A stretch of 38,106 nt of DNA from assembly GCA_036555615.1 (NCBI GenBank), contig DATBKZ010000108.1:1-38106 (forward strand), read 5' to 3'. Positions 25,191 through 32,785 of the stretch are shown here, piece after piece. Source of the DNA: SG8-41 sp036555615 (GTDB lineage: Bacteria > Pseudomonadota > Gammaproteobacteria > Burkholderiales > SG8-41). The stretch's first letter is position 1. Each line of letters starts with the position of its first letter. The notes under the pieces were generated by a model, which saw only the letters and a list, made by a program, of their open reading frames with translations, was not told where the DNA came from and ran no database searches. The translations under genes were made by a program, and so were the position numbers.

Positions 25191-27152
25191 TCAGCGGAAC
25201 GTGAACTGCGCCGTCGCGAAGAACGACCGCTCCGGCTGCGGGTAGGCGAAGAAGGTCGGCGTGAAGGAATCGAAGACGGCGTAGTTGAAGTACTTTTCGT
25301 TGAGAAGGTTCGTCACGCCGGCCCCGAGCAGCCAGCCGCCGCTCTCCCAGGCAAGCTTGAGATCAACCACCGTGTACGCGGGCATCTTGCGACCGAACGT
25401 GTTGGTTTCGTCACCATCGAAGACCTGCTCGCCGACGTACCGCACCACGATGTCTCCCCGCGCGCGCGGCATGAAGGCCCAGCCCGCGCCCGCGTTTGCG
25501 GCGTGGCGCGGCACGAGTGGCACCTCGTTGCCGGCGATCGGCACGCCACCGAATTCGCCGGAGCGAAACTCCGACATAGCGTAGGTGTAGTTCACGAAGA
25601 CATCGAACGAGCGGGCGAAGCGCCACTTGCCCTCGGCCTCCAGGCCTTGCCGGCGCGTCGGCGGGATGTTGCGATTGACGAACGCCTGGGGATCGAAGTA
25701 CAGCTCGTTGTCGGTCTCGATGTGATACAGCGCGATCCGGTACGTCCCGGGGCCGGAGCGGATGTCGAACCCGACCTCCTGCTCGCGCGAAGTTTGGGGC
25801 TCGAGCAGGCTCACCACGCCGGTGAACAGGTTGTAGACGTCGTTGACGTTGGGGACGCGGAAGCTGCTGCCGACTTTGGCATAAGGGGAGAGGGTGGCGC
25901 TCGGCTGATAGCGCAGGCCGACATCGTATGCGGTGAGGTTGCGCGTGCGCTCGTCCGTCTGGCCCGGGTTGGCCAGGTCGGTGACACCATATTCCACCCG
26001 GTGCAGCCGCCCGCCGAGTGAAAGGTTCCACGCCTCCCCGATCGCCGTCGAGTTCTGCAAGTAAACGGCCTGATTGCGCTGGAACGCATCCGGCTGCCGG
26101 GGTGCGCCAAACACGGAAGTCGTGTTCAGGAACGACCAGTCGTCGAGGTCCACGCCCGCGACCAGGTTGTGCCGCCAGCCGCCCAGACCATGGGGCAGCT
26201 TGAACCGCGGCGAGAAGGACCATACGCTGGTGTCGGAGTCGATCGGGCTGCCGACGATGCTCGCCTTGATGTCCTTCTCGCGGTAGCCCAGGTCGGCGGC
26301 GAGCCGGCCCGCGCCGACGGCCCACTCCGCGCTGCCGACGACGAACCCGCCCGTGCGGTTGCTGAAGTCGTTGGGCGTCGCGGCCTGCCTGCGGTCAGCG
26401 GCGATCTGGGCCTCGGAGAGCGCGCCGGGCAGCCTCAGGTCCTGGTCGTCGGCGCCGGCCTTGAGCGAGAAGCTTGCCCGCTCGCCCGTCCAACGCGCGT
26501 CGGCCAGCGCGTTCTTCTGGCGCAGCCGGTTGTTGTCGCGGTAGTTTTCGGTCGCGTAGTAGCTGCCGTTGACCCGGAGCGAGACGCTCTCGCCGCCGAG
26601 ATTGACGCCGATGCCGGCTTCGCTCGAGCTGTACGTCCCGCCGCCGCCGTAGACCAGCGCCGAGCGTTGCCCGAGCGTCGGCTTCTTGGTGATGACGTTG
26701 ATGGTGCCTCCGGTCGCCCCGCCGCCGTAGAGCACCGAGCCCGAGCCGCGCATGACTTCAATGCGCTCGATCGCGGACAGTGGGATCCCCGTCCAGTTCA
26801 CCGTGGTCTGCTCGTTCTCGCTGATGCGGACTCCATCGAGCAGCACCAGCGTGTTCTGGTCGCCGAACGTGCCGAACCCGCGCATGTCGACCTGCACGTT
26901 GGACGATCCCGAGTTGTCGCGCGCGCGGATGCCGGGCAGCGGGCGCAGCAACTCGGGCACCGTCCGCGCGGTGCTGTTCCTGATGTCCTCGGCCGTGATG
27001 ATCGTTACGTTCACCGGCTTGTCGAGATAGCGGTCTTCGAAGCGGGTCGCCGTAACGATGACCGGCGCGCCGACCGCAACCGGCGGCTCGGCCGCGGCCG
27101 CCCACCACGCGGCGGCCGATGCCACGCACGCCGCTGCCGTTCTGAAAGACAT
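25191..27152 (-). CDS. btuB: TonB-dependent outer-membrane cobalamin receptor
   Basis: A 653-residue TonB-dependent receptor. It has an Ala-rich signal peptide (residues 1-21, cleavage after AAAA-EPP), a TonB-box-like segment PVIVTATRFE, a plug domain (about 40-165: LRPLPGIRARD, VQVDMRGFGTFG, TLVLLDGVRI, IERIEVMRGSGSVLYGGGATGGTINVIT), then a beta-barrel ending in aromatic strand FFATAQFTFR. The cobalamin riboswitch in its leader identifies the substrate class as a corrinoid. The start is ATG 27152 with GGGGAGAG just upstream; a longer frame reaching 27224 has no such site. It is transcribed alone, with msbA beyond its 3' end on the same strand. Confidence 0.93.
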   Translation of the reverse strand: MSFRTAAACVASAAAWWAAAAEPPVAVGAPVIVTATRFEDRYLDKPVNVTIITAEDIRNSTARTVPELLRPLPGIRARDNSGSSNVQVDMRGFGTFGDQNTLVLLDGVRISENEQTTVNWTGIPLSAIERIEVMRGSGSVLYGGGATGGTINVITKKPTLGQRSALVYGGGGTYSSSEAGIGVNLGGESVSLRVNGSYYATENYRDNNRLRQKNALADARWTGERASFSLKAGADDQDLRLPGALSEAQIAADRRQAATPNDFSNRTGGFVVGSAEWAVGAGRLAADLGYREKDIKASIVGSPIDSDTSVWSFSPRFKLPHGLGGWRHNLVAGVDLDDWSFLNTTSVFGAPRQPDAFQRNQAVYLQNSTAIGEAWNLSLGGRLHRVEYGVTDLANPGQTDERTRNLTAYDVGLRYQPSATLSPYAKVGSSFRVPNVNDVYNLFTGVVSLLEPQTSREQEVGFDIRSGPGTYRIALYHIETDNELYFDPQAFVNRNIPPTRRQGLEAEGKWRFARSFDVFVNYTYAMSEFRSGEFGGVPIAGNEVPLVPRHAANAGAGWAFMPRARGDIVVRYVGEQVFDGDETNTFGRKMPAYTVVDLKLAWESGGWLLGAGVTNLLNEKYFNYAVFDSFTPTFFAYPQPERSFFATAQFTFR

Positions 27153-27259
27153 GGACTCTCCCCGCGCACGCCCGCCGCATGCAAGAAAGCGCAAGGAAAT
27201 GACGCTGGAAGGCCGGACCGGCAACGGTCACGCCGCTTCCCCGCGGCATTTCCACCATC

Positions 27260-27460
27260 GGAGCGGGCCGGTATACGGGCTTGCGAGAACTTGGCGCGCC
27301 GCCTTCCCATGCGCGACTCGCGCACAGTGGCCAGGAACCTCCGTGCCGGAGGCTCTTCGACGCGCCCACGCTCGCTTACCGTTGCGGGGGCAGCACAGGT
27401 CTTTCACCTGTTTCCCGTTTGACCCGCGGCGGCAAATCGCGCGCGGGCACCCGGTGCCGA
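27260..27460 (-). promoter_or_regulatory. Cobalamin riboswitch in the btuB leader
   Basis: Read on the - strand, the landmarks of the AdoCbl riboswitch appear in order: GGTGCCCG (27452-27445), AAACGGGAAACAGGTGAAA, the core GCTGCCCCCGCAACGGTAA (27394-27376), GCCACTG (27331-27325), GGGAAGGC (27308-27301), and the terminal CAAGCCCGTATACCGGCC box (27283-27266). The order and spacing match the family's 200-nt aptamer. It lies about 108 bases before the btuB start and would repress it when adenosylcobalamin is plentiful. The ends are approximate. Confidence 0.93.
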
Positions 27461-27508
27461 GTACGGGCCGGCGCGGCTCACGGATAGCGCGCCTCCCGCA
27501 CGGCACCG

Positions 27509-27537
27509 ATTCTAGGCGCTGGCCCGCGCCCGTTCAA
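27509..27537 (-). promoter_or_regulatory. Sigma-70 promoter of btuB
   Basis: On the - strand TTGAAC (27537-27532), a 17-base spacer, and TAGAAT (27514-27509). Transcription would begin near 27502, about 40 bases before the riboswitch aptamer, which fits a riboswitch leader. Confidence 0.7.
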
Positions 27538-27540
27538 TCA

Positions 27541-27730
27541 CCATTCCGCGATGCGGCAAGAGGCGTTTATGCTGCCCGCTGGTTGTTTTCCACGCCACCT
27601 CAGCCCTTTAAGCCTCGCGTTTGAACTCGCCTAGGAGGGATGCACTAGTGCCTTTTGGCGGGCGCGTGAGTACCTGCTCACGCGGCTGTGGCATGCGTGC
27701 CAAACAACATTCAAAAATGACTGTTAGCAG
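27541..27730 (+). other. Intergenic region between btuB and the zapB-like gene
   Basis: No gene seen. It holds an 8-bp perfect inverted repeat (CGCGTGAG 27663-27670, six-base loop, CTCACGCG 27677-27684), a smaller hairpin TGGCATGCGTGCCA next to it, and a short near-direct repeat (TTAGCAG twice) at about 27725-27740. GGAGGG directly abuts ATG-CAC-TAG at 27640, too close to be a normal translation start. The inverted repeat could be an operator or the stem of a small transcript; its function is unknown. Confidence 0.4.
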
Positions 27731-27760
27731 TTGACTTAGCAGGATTTTTGAAACTATAGT
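27731..27760 (+). promoter_or_regulatory. Sigma-70 promoter of the zapB-like - zapA operon
   Basis: TTGACT (27731-27736), an 18-base spacer, TATAGT (27755-27760). A start 6-7 bases after the -10 would fall at about 27767, exactly on the ATG of the first gene, so the transcript looks leaderless. The surrounding DNA is the most AT-rich of the window. Confidence 0.75.
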
Positions 27761-27766
27761 GTGCCG

Positions 27767-27967
27767 ATGGAAGCGGAATTTAAATCGCTCGAACGCAAGT
27801 TGCGCGAGTTTGTCGACTTATGTCAGCGATTGCGCGACGACAACCAACAATTGCGCCAGCAGCTTGCCTCCGCGATCAGCGACAACAAGCAGCTCTCCGA
27901 AAAAATCGGCACTGCGACCAATCGCTTGGAGACCCTGCTTAATCAGATTCCTGAAGAAGACGCATGA
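27767..27967 (+). CDS. Small coiled-coil cell-division-associated protein (ZapB-like, TIGR02449 type)
   Basis: A 66-residue protein from ATG 27767 (a GTG two codons earlier is also in frame). It is almost wholly predicted coiled coil, with heptad leucines (FKSLERKLREFVDLCQRL, QQLRQQL), as in the small proteins encoded just before zapA in many beta- and gammaproteobacteria. The stop overlaps the zapA ATG (ATGA at 27964). It has no visible ribosome binding site because the promoter -10 ends six bases before the start codon. A role at the Z-ring together with ZapA is inferred from context and shape. Confidence 0.82.
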   Translation: MEAEFKSLERKLREFVDLCQRLRDDNQQLRQQLASAISDNKQLSEKIGTATNRLETLLNQIPEEDA

Positions 27968-28272
27968 GCGTGGATCCCAAGGCCCTGCAGGTCACGGTCA
28001 TGGGGCGGGAATTTCGCGTCGCGTGCCCCGAAAACGAGCACAAGGAATTGCTCGAGGCAGTCGACTACCTCAACAAGAAGATGGACGAGATCCGGGACGG
28101 GGGCAAGGTCGTCGGGATCGAGCGCATCGCCATCATGGCCGCACTCAACATCGCGCACGAGCTGCTGAGCACTAAGGTGGGCGGTTTTGACATGGCGGCG
28201 CTGAAGCGTAGAATGCAGAGCATGGAAACCACGCTCGATCAGGCGATGCGTGATCAGAGCAAGCTATTCTGA
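27964..28272 (+). CDS. zapA: Cell-division protein ZapA
   Basis: A 102-residue FtsZ-binding protein that bundles FtsZ filaments at midcell. The N-terminal globular part has VTVMGREFRVACPENEH, then EAVDYLNKKMDEIRDGGKVVGIERIAIMAALNIAHELL, followed by a C-terminal coiled coil. Length and order match the ZapA family. It is translationally coupled to the upstream coiled-coil gene and is followed at once by the 6S RNA gene, the standard proteobacterial arrangement. Confidence 0.95.
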   Translation: MSVDPKALQVTVMGREFRVACPENEHKELLEAVDYLNKKMDEIRDGGKVVGIERIAIMAALNIAHELLSTKVGGFDMAALKRRMQSMETTLDQAMRDQSKLF

Positions 28273-28456
28273 ATATCCCCTGCGGTGTTCGTTGCTAGGG
28301 CCGTAGATTCTTTGAACCAACATCGTTGAATCTGGACGCCGACTCAAGCAGCACCGGTGTGCGCATCCCACACGGACGCGCCTAATGGGCTCGGAAGGCG
28401 ACCACCCTTGAACCGTTGGTTCAAGATCCAGGCCTGACGGCACAGGCGGGGGTCCA
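28273..28456 (+). ncRNA. ssrS: 6S RNA
   Basis: About 184 bases immediately after zapA. The ends pair (CCCCTGC near the 5' end with GCGGGGG near the 3' end), and the 3' half has the conserved ACCCTTGAACCGTTGGTTCAAG hairpin region (about 28412-28433), close to the E. coli 6S stem. The middle holds the asymmetric bulge and GGGCTCGGAAGGC. 6S RNA mimics an open promoter and sequesters sigma-70 RNA polymerase in stationary phase. A TATTCT hexamer at 28265-28270, inside the zapA end, may be its own -10 element. The exact ends are estimates. Confidence 0.92.
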
Positions 28457-28465
28457 AACACAAGA

Positions 28466-28493
28466 ATGCGGCGTGTCTCGCCGCATTTTTTTT
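28466..28493 (+). terminator. Rho-independent terminator after 6S RNA
   Basis: Perfect 8-bp stem ATGCGGCG (28466-28473) / CGCCGCAT (28479-28486), five-base loop TGTCT, then a run of T to 28493. This is the clearest terminator in the window and ends the zapA-ssrS unit. Confidence 0.9.
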
Positions 28494-28507
28494 GGCGATC
28501 CTCTTGC

Positions 28508-28533
28508 ATCACTCGTCACCTGTCACCCGTCAT
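28508..28533 (+). repeat. Junction repeat upstream of the EVE gene (copy 5)
   Basis: TCACTCGTCACC followed by TGTCACCCGTCAT, again the reverse complement of the GTGACGGGTGACGAGTGA theme, lying between the 6S terminator and the EVE-domain gene. Confidence 0.55.
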
Positions 28534-28542
28534 GCCTTCGAG

Positions 28543-29004
28543 ATGAAATACTGGCTGTTCAAGTCCGAGCCCTCCCAATACAGCATCGAGGACCTCGCGC
28601 GCGACCAGGCCACGGCCTGGACCGGCGTGCGCAACTACCAGGCGCGCAATTTCATGCGCGATGAGATGCGCCCTGGCGACCGCGGTTTTTTCTTCCACTC
28701 GAGCTGCGCGGAGCCCGGCATCGTCGGTATCGTCGAGGTCGCAAGAGCGGCCTACGCCGACCCGACGCAGTTCGACCGGAAGAGCCGCTACTACGATCCC
28801 GGCGCGGACCGCTCCGCGCCACGGTGGGTCAACGTGGACGTGAAGTTCGCAGGCAAGACGCGGCTCGTGGCGCTCGCCGAGCTGCGCGCCCACAAGGCAC
28901 TCAAGGCGATGCAGCTGCTACAGCGCGGCAACCGGCTTTCCATCATGCCGGTCACCGCCGCCGAATGGGATTACCTCATGCGCCTGTTGAAGAACCAGGG
29001 ATGA
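28543..29004 (+). CDS. EVE domain protein (PUA-like)
   Basis: A 153-residue single-domain protein. Signature blocks: YWLFKSEPSQYSIEDL at the start, TWTGVRNYQARN-type WTGVRNYQARNFMRD, GDRGFFFHSS, GIVGIVEV, WVNVDVKF, and the C-terminal LMRLL. EVE domains belong to the PUA superfamily and are thought to bind modified bases in DNA or RNA. The start is ATG 28543; an upstream frame only adds repeat-encoded residues. The ribosome binding site is weak. It occupies the position after 6S RNA where ygfA (5-formyl-THF cyclo-ligase) stands in many gammaproteobacteria. Confidence 0.92.
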   Translation: MKYWLFKSEPSQYSIEDLARDQATAWTGVRNYQARNFMRDEMRPGDRGFFFHSSCAEPGIVGIVEVARAAYADPTQFDRKSRYYDPGADRSAPRWVNVDVKFAGKTRLVALAELRAHKALKAMQLLQRGNRLSIMPVTAAEWDYLMRLLKNQG

Positions 29005-29017
29005 GGGGTGGTGCGCT

Positions 29018-30016
29018 TCATTCGAGGCGCAACAGGCGCGCGGCGTTGCCCCAGAGTATCTGCTGGCGCTGGCGGTCGTTCACCGACTTCATGGTCTTCA
29101 CGGTCTTGACCGGATCGTTGTCGGCGATGTCGAAACAATAGTCGCTGCCCATCATGATGCGCTCCGCCCCGACCAGCTCCACCAGGTCATCCATGATCGG
29201 CTGCGAGTAGCTGATTGTGTCGTAGGTGAAGCGGCGCAGGTACGCGCTCGGCGGGCGCGGAATGACCTTGCACTCGCCGCGGATCTCGAACCCGCGGTCG
29301 AGGCGCCCGCGCAGGATCGGCAGCGCCCCGCCCGCATGCGGCAGGCTTACCTCCAGCTTCGGGAAGGCATCCATCACGCCGCCGAAGATGAGATGCGCCG
29401 CCGCGATCGCCGTGTCGAACGGGTTGCCCAGCAGGTTGATGAGGTAGTACTGCTTGAGCCGCTCGTTATTGATCATCATCGGGTGCAGGAACACCGGCAG
29501 GCCGAGGTCGGCGATGCGCTCATAGACCGGGAAGAAGCTGCGGTCCGAGAGCTCGCGGTCGCGCACCGCCGTCGCCAGGTAGATGCCGCGGATGCCCGGC
29601 AGCCGCGCGACGCGCTCGAGCTCCTCCAGCGCGAGATTGGGGTTCTGCAGCGGCAGGCACGCGAAGCCGATGAAGCGGTCGGGATGCCTGCGGTGCGCCT
29701 CGCTGATGGCATCGTTGAAGGCCACGCACAGCCGCAGCCCCAGCTCGTCGTCCGCCCAGTACACCATCGGCTGCGTGAGCGACAGCGCGTGCATGCCGAC
29801 GCCGATCCGGTCCATCGTCCGGATGCGGTCGTCGAGGTCGTAGAAGTGCGGCGTGATCGGCCCGGTGCGCAGCAGCAGCCCGACCTGGATGAAGCGCGCC
29901 CCGGAAGCGTCGGCGATCACCGTCGCGCCGCAGCGCCGCCCGTGATCGGCGATCAGCTTCAGATACGACTCGGGAAAGAAATGCGCGTGGGTATCGATCG
30001 TCCGCGGCTTCGCCAT
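29018..30016 (-). CDS. Amidohydrolase family 2 protein (ACMSD-like decarboxylase)
   Basis: A 332-residue TIM-barrel metal enzyme with metal ligands in DTHAHFF (H10, H12), a third histidine in VFLHPM, LPHAGG, and the catalytic aspartate in MGSDYCFD. This set is characteristic of aminocarboxymuconate-semialdehyde decarboxylase and related gamma-resorcylate or other nonoxidative decarboxylases. The start is ATG 30016 with AAGG just upstream. It is the last gene of a - strand operon with a Bug receptor and a dienelactone hydrolase, which suggests a ring-cleavage or aromatic-acid catabolic route. Its substrate is unknown. Confidence 0.88.
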   Translation of the reverse strand: MAKPRTIDTHAHFFPESYLKLIADHGRRCGATVIADASGARFIQVGLLLRTGPITPHFYDLDDRIRTMDRIGVGMHALSLTQPMVYWADDELGLRLCVAFNDAISEAHRRHPDRFIGFACLPLQNPNLALEELERVARLPGIRGIYLATAVRDRELSDRSFFPVYERIADLGLPVFLHPMMINNERLKQYYLINLLGNPFDTAIAAAHLIFGGVMDAFPKLEVSLPHAGGALPILRGRLDRGFEIRGECKVIPRPPSAYLRRFTYDTISYSQPIMDDLVELVGAERIMMGSDYCFDIADNDPVKTVKTMKSVNDRQRQQILWGNAARLLRLE

Positions 30017-30028
30017 TACCTTACCTCA

Positions 30029-30994
30029 TCATTGCAGCTTGACCCCCGTTGCCTCCACCACCTCCGCCCACGCCTTGACATCCCGTTCCAGCGCCGTCCG
30101 CAGTTCCGCCGGGGTCATCGTCAGCGCTTCCGCGGCATTGGCGGCGAAGATCTCCTTCACCTTCGGCGCCGCCTGTGCCCGCGTGAATTCCGCGTTCAAC
30201 CGCTCGATCACGCCGCGCGGCGTCCCGGCCGGGGCAAGCACGCCGGCGATCACGGCGCCTTCCACGCCCTTGATGGTCTCGGCGATGGTCGGAATGTCGG
30301 GCAGATACGGCGAGCGCCGCGCCGCGGCCACGCCGAGCGCCACCAGCTTGCCGCGCTGCACGTGCTGGATGCTGGGCGGCACCGTGGCCATCACCAGGGC
30401 GACCTCGCCGCCGAGCAGCGCCGTTACCGGCAGGGCCCCGCCCTTGTAGGCCACGGGCGTCACCTGGATGCCGGCGCGCATGCGGAATTTTTCCGCCGTC
30501 ATGTGCGTCACGGTGCCGATGCCCGAGTTCGCGAGCGTGATCCCCGGATGCTGCTTCGCCACCGCGATCAGCTCGCGCACCGTCTTTGCGCCAACCGAGG
30601 GGTGCGTGACGAGGATGAGCGGCGACGAGTTCACCGGCGCCACCGGCGCGAAGTCACGCAGCGGGTGGTACGGCAGCTTCGTGTACAGCGAGGTCGTGAT
30701 CGTGTGCGTCGAGAGATCGGTGAAGAACAGCGTATGGCCGTCGGGCGCGGCCTTCGCGACCAGGTCGGCGCCGATCGTGGTTCCCGCGCCGGGCCGGTTC
30801 TCCACGATCACCTGCTGGCCGAGGCTCTTGGCAACCTCGGCGGCCGTCGCCCGCGAGAACGTGTCGGTCGGCCCGCCCGGTGGAAACGGAACGATCAGCC
30901 GGATAGGCCGCGCCGGAAATGCTTGTGCCAGCGCGCCTGCTGCGGTCAATGCCCCGAGGGCAAGCATGACTATGCTGCAATAGATCGTCTTCAT
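30029..30994 (-). CDS. Bug/TctC-family periplasmic solute receptor
   Basis: A 321-residue receptor of the tripartite tricarboxylate transporter type. It has a signal peptide (residues 1-24, ending ALA-QAF), then FPARPIRLIVPFPPGGPTD, the family's ligand loop, VENRPGAGTTIGAD, DGHTLFF, and a C-terminal helix-rich lobe. A strong GGGAGGAG lies before the ATG at 30994. No TctA/TctB membrane genes are nearby, as is usual for Bug expansions in Betaproteobacteria. It is co-transcribed with a hydrolase and an ACMSD-like enzyme, so its ligand is probably an aromatic or other carboxylate processed by them (inference). Confidence 0.93.
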   Translation of the reverse strand: MKTIYCSIVMLALGALTAAGALAQAFPARPIRLIVPFPPGGPTDTFSRATAAEVAKSLGQQVIVENRPGAGTTIGADLVAKAAPDGHTLFFTDLSTHTITTSLYTKLPYHPLRDFAPVAPVNSSPLILVTHPSVGAKTVRELIAVAKQHPGITLANSGIGTVTHMTAEKFRMRAGIQVTPVAYKGGALPVTALLGGEVALVMATVPPSIQHVQRGKLVALGVAAARRSPYLPDIPTIAETIKGVEGAVIAGVLAPAGTPRGVIERLNAEFTRAQAAPKVKEIFAANAAEALTMTPAELRTALERDVKAWAEVVEATGVKLQ

Positions 30995-31036
30995 GGCCTC
31001 TCCTCCCTCTCGTCACTCATGGTCCCTCGCGCCGTT

Positions 31037-31735
31037 CTACGATAAGTGCCGCTTGAAGAACTCGACCGTCAGCGCGAGCGCCCGGTCCGCCTCCGGCTTG
31101 CTGTAGGTCCGCCCGCCGTGGCGCGCGAACGCGTGATCTGCCCCGGGGTACTTGTAGATCGCCACCAGGGGATTGGGCGCGAGCCGGCGCTCGAGGAGCT
31201 CGTTCACCTCCGCCTGCACCCAGCGATCCTTCATCGCCATGTGCAGCATGAAGGGACGGTGGAGGCTTGGCGCCTCGCGGATGTGGTGCTCGATGTAGGT
31301 GCCGTAATAGGCGACCGCGCAATCGATATCGGTGCGGCAGCACATCAGGAAGCAGAGCTTGCCGCCCAGGCAGTAGCCGACCGCGCCGACCTTCCCGTTG
31401 CACTCCGGCAGCTTCGCGAGATGATGCCACGTGTCCTCCATGTCGCGGACGCCGAGGTCGTAATCAAAATCGTAATAGAGATCGAAGGCCTGCTTCACGT
31501 GCTCGGGATTGGAGTCCGAAAGCTCCACCCCGGGCTCCTGCCGCCAGAAGAGATCCGGAACGAGGCAGACGAATCCCGCTTCTGCGAATTCCGCGGCATG
31601 GCGGCGCATCGTGTCATTGACGCCCCAGATCTCCATGATCGCGATGACCGCGCCGGCAGGCTTCCGCTCCGGCAGGGCAAGGTAGGCGCCCATTATCCCG
31701 TCGCGCAGCGGCACATTGATTGTTCCCGTCTGCAT
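31037..31735 (-). CDS. Dienelactone hydrolase family protein
   Basis: A 232-residue alpha/beta hydrolase with the complete dienelactone hydrolase site: E35 (MEIWG), nucleophile C122 in GYCLGG, D170 (MKDRW) and H201 (ADHAFAR), nearly the numbering of the Pseudomonas enzyme. The cysteine nucleophile rather than serine supports true DLH membership, that is hydrolysis of dienelactones in chlorocatechol-type ring cleavage. It is first in the operon; a TAGAAT hexamer on the - strand (31813-31808) could be its -10. Actual substrate unknown. Confidence 0.9.
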   Translation of the reverse strand: MQTGTINVPLRDGIMGAYLALPERKPAGAVIAIMEIWGVNDTMRRHAAEFAEAGFVCLVPDLFWRQEPGVELSDSNPEHVKQAFDLYYDFDYDLGVRDMEDTWHHLAKLPECNGKVGAVGYCLGGKLCFLMCCRTDIDCAVAYYGTYIEHHIREAPSLHRPFMLHMAMKDRWVQAEVNELLERRLAPNPLVAIYKYPGADHAFARHGGRTYSKPEADRALALTVEFFKRHLS

Positions 31736-31839
31736 GCGTGACGAGCGCCAACCATCACCAGGTGGCGACTCTCGCCTCCCCCTCCTCCGGATTCCCGCGG
31801 CACGGCTATTCTAGCCTTTAGCCGCGCTACACTTCAGCC

Positions 31840-32637
31840 ATGGTCGAATGGTGGTGGGCCTATCTTGCGCTCGGCGCCTTCGTCGGCTTTTTCAGCGGGC
31901 TGCTCGGCATCGGAGGGGGCTCGGCCATGGTGCCGGTGCTCGCATTCATCTTCTCCGCCAAGGGCTTCGCCTCCGAGAACGTGGTGCACCTCGCGCTCGG
32001 CACCGCGCTCTCGACCATCCTGTTCACCTCTGCCTCCAGCGTGAGGAGCCATCAGCAGCGCCGCGCGGTCAACTGGACGGTGATGCTCCGGATGCTGCCC
32101 GGCATCGTGGCCGGAACGCTCGGTGGCGCGCTGCTCGCCGGCCATCTCGACGCCCGCTTGCTGAGCGTCGCCTTCACCTTCCTCATCTACTACCTCGCGA
32201 CGCAGATGATCCTCGAGCGCGGACCCGCGGCGACCACCGCGCTTCCCGGGCGCGCCGCGATGTCGGCTGCGGGCGGCATCATCGGCTTCGTGTCGAGCCT
32301 TACCGCCACCGCCGGCGCCTCCCTCACGGTGCCGTTCCTGGTCAGGCGCGGTCTCAGCGTGCACCAGGCAATCGGCACCGCCGCGGCCGTGGGCTGGCCG
32401 CTTGCCCTCGCAGGCACGCTCGGCTACGTCGCAGGCGGAGCGGGCCGTCCGGGCCTGCCGGAGTGGAGCGCCGGATACGTGTATTTCCCGGCATTCACGT
32501 GGATCGTCGCCGCGAGCATGGTCATGGCGCCGGTCGGCGCTCGCATCGCCCATCGCACGCCGGGCAGGACGCTGAAGCGGGTCTTTGCCGCCGTGCTCTT
32601 TCTCCTCGCGACCATCATGCTCGTGCGCTTCCTGTAG
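31840..32637 (+). CDS. TauE/SafE family permease (sulfite exporter-like)
   Basis: A 265-residue membrane protein with about eight helices in two inverted halves, each with the small-residue motif (GFFSGLLGIGGGSAMVP near the start, GFVSSLTATAGASLTVPFLV in the middle). The family exports sulfite, sulfoacetate or related anions. The start ATG 31840 lies six bases after TACACT (31828-31833), so its transcript may be leaderless if that is the -10 element. It is divergent from the dienelactone hydrolase operon and followed closely by an FkbM methyltransferase. Substrate not determinable. Confidence 0.9.
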   Translation: MVEWWWAYLALGAFVGFFSGLLGIGGGSAMVPVLAFIFSAKGFASENVVHLALGTALSTILFTSASSVRSHQQRRAVNWTVMLRMLPGIVAGTLGGALLAGHLDARLLSVAFTFLIYYLATQMILERGPAATTALPGRAAMSAAGGIIGFVSSLTATAGASLTVPFLVRRGLSVHQAIGTAAAVGWPLALAGTLGYVAGGAGRPGLPEWSAGYVYFPAFTWIVAASMVMAPVGARIAHRTPGRTLKRVFAAVLFLLATIMLVRFL

Positions 32638-32785
32638 CGCCCGACCAGGCCAGCAGGACCGCAACGACGGGTATCATGTCCCCCTCCGCTGGCATTGTTA
32701 TGGCGACATAATTTTCCGTGATTTCACCCTCCGCGAAGCGAAGCGGCTGCGCTACCTCTGGCGGGCTGCCAACTACCGGCTGCGG

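Noticed and set aside
27640..27648. Two-codon upstream ORF (ATG-CAC-TAG) behind GGAGGG
   Set aside because: The ribosome binding site touches the ATG, leaving no workable spacing, and the promoter lies downstream of it.
2577..28533. Junction repeats as a CRISPR array
   Set aside because: Copies are kilobases apart or immediately tandem and degenerate; there are no regular spacers and no cas genes.
29336..31045. 569-codon + strand open frame
   Set aside because: Spans two - strand genes with clear families (amidohydrolase and Bug receptor) and lacks recognisable domains.
32585..32785. TTG 32585 as the start of the FkbM methyltransferase
   Set aside because: It lies 53 bases inside the TauE/SafE gene and gives a Ser/Cys-rich leader that looks like a shadow of that gene.
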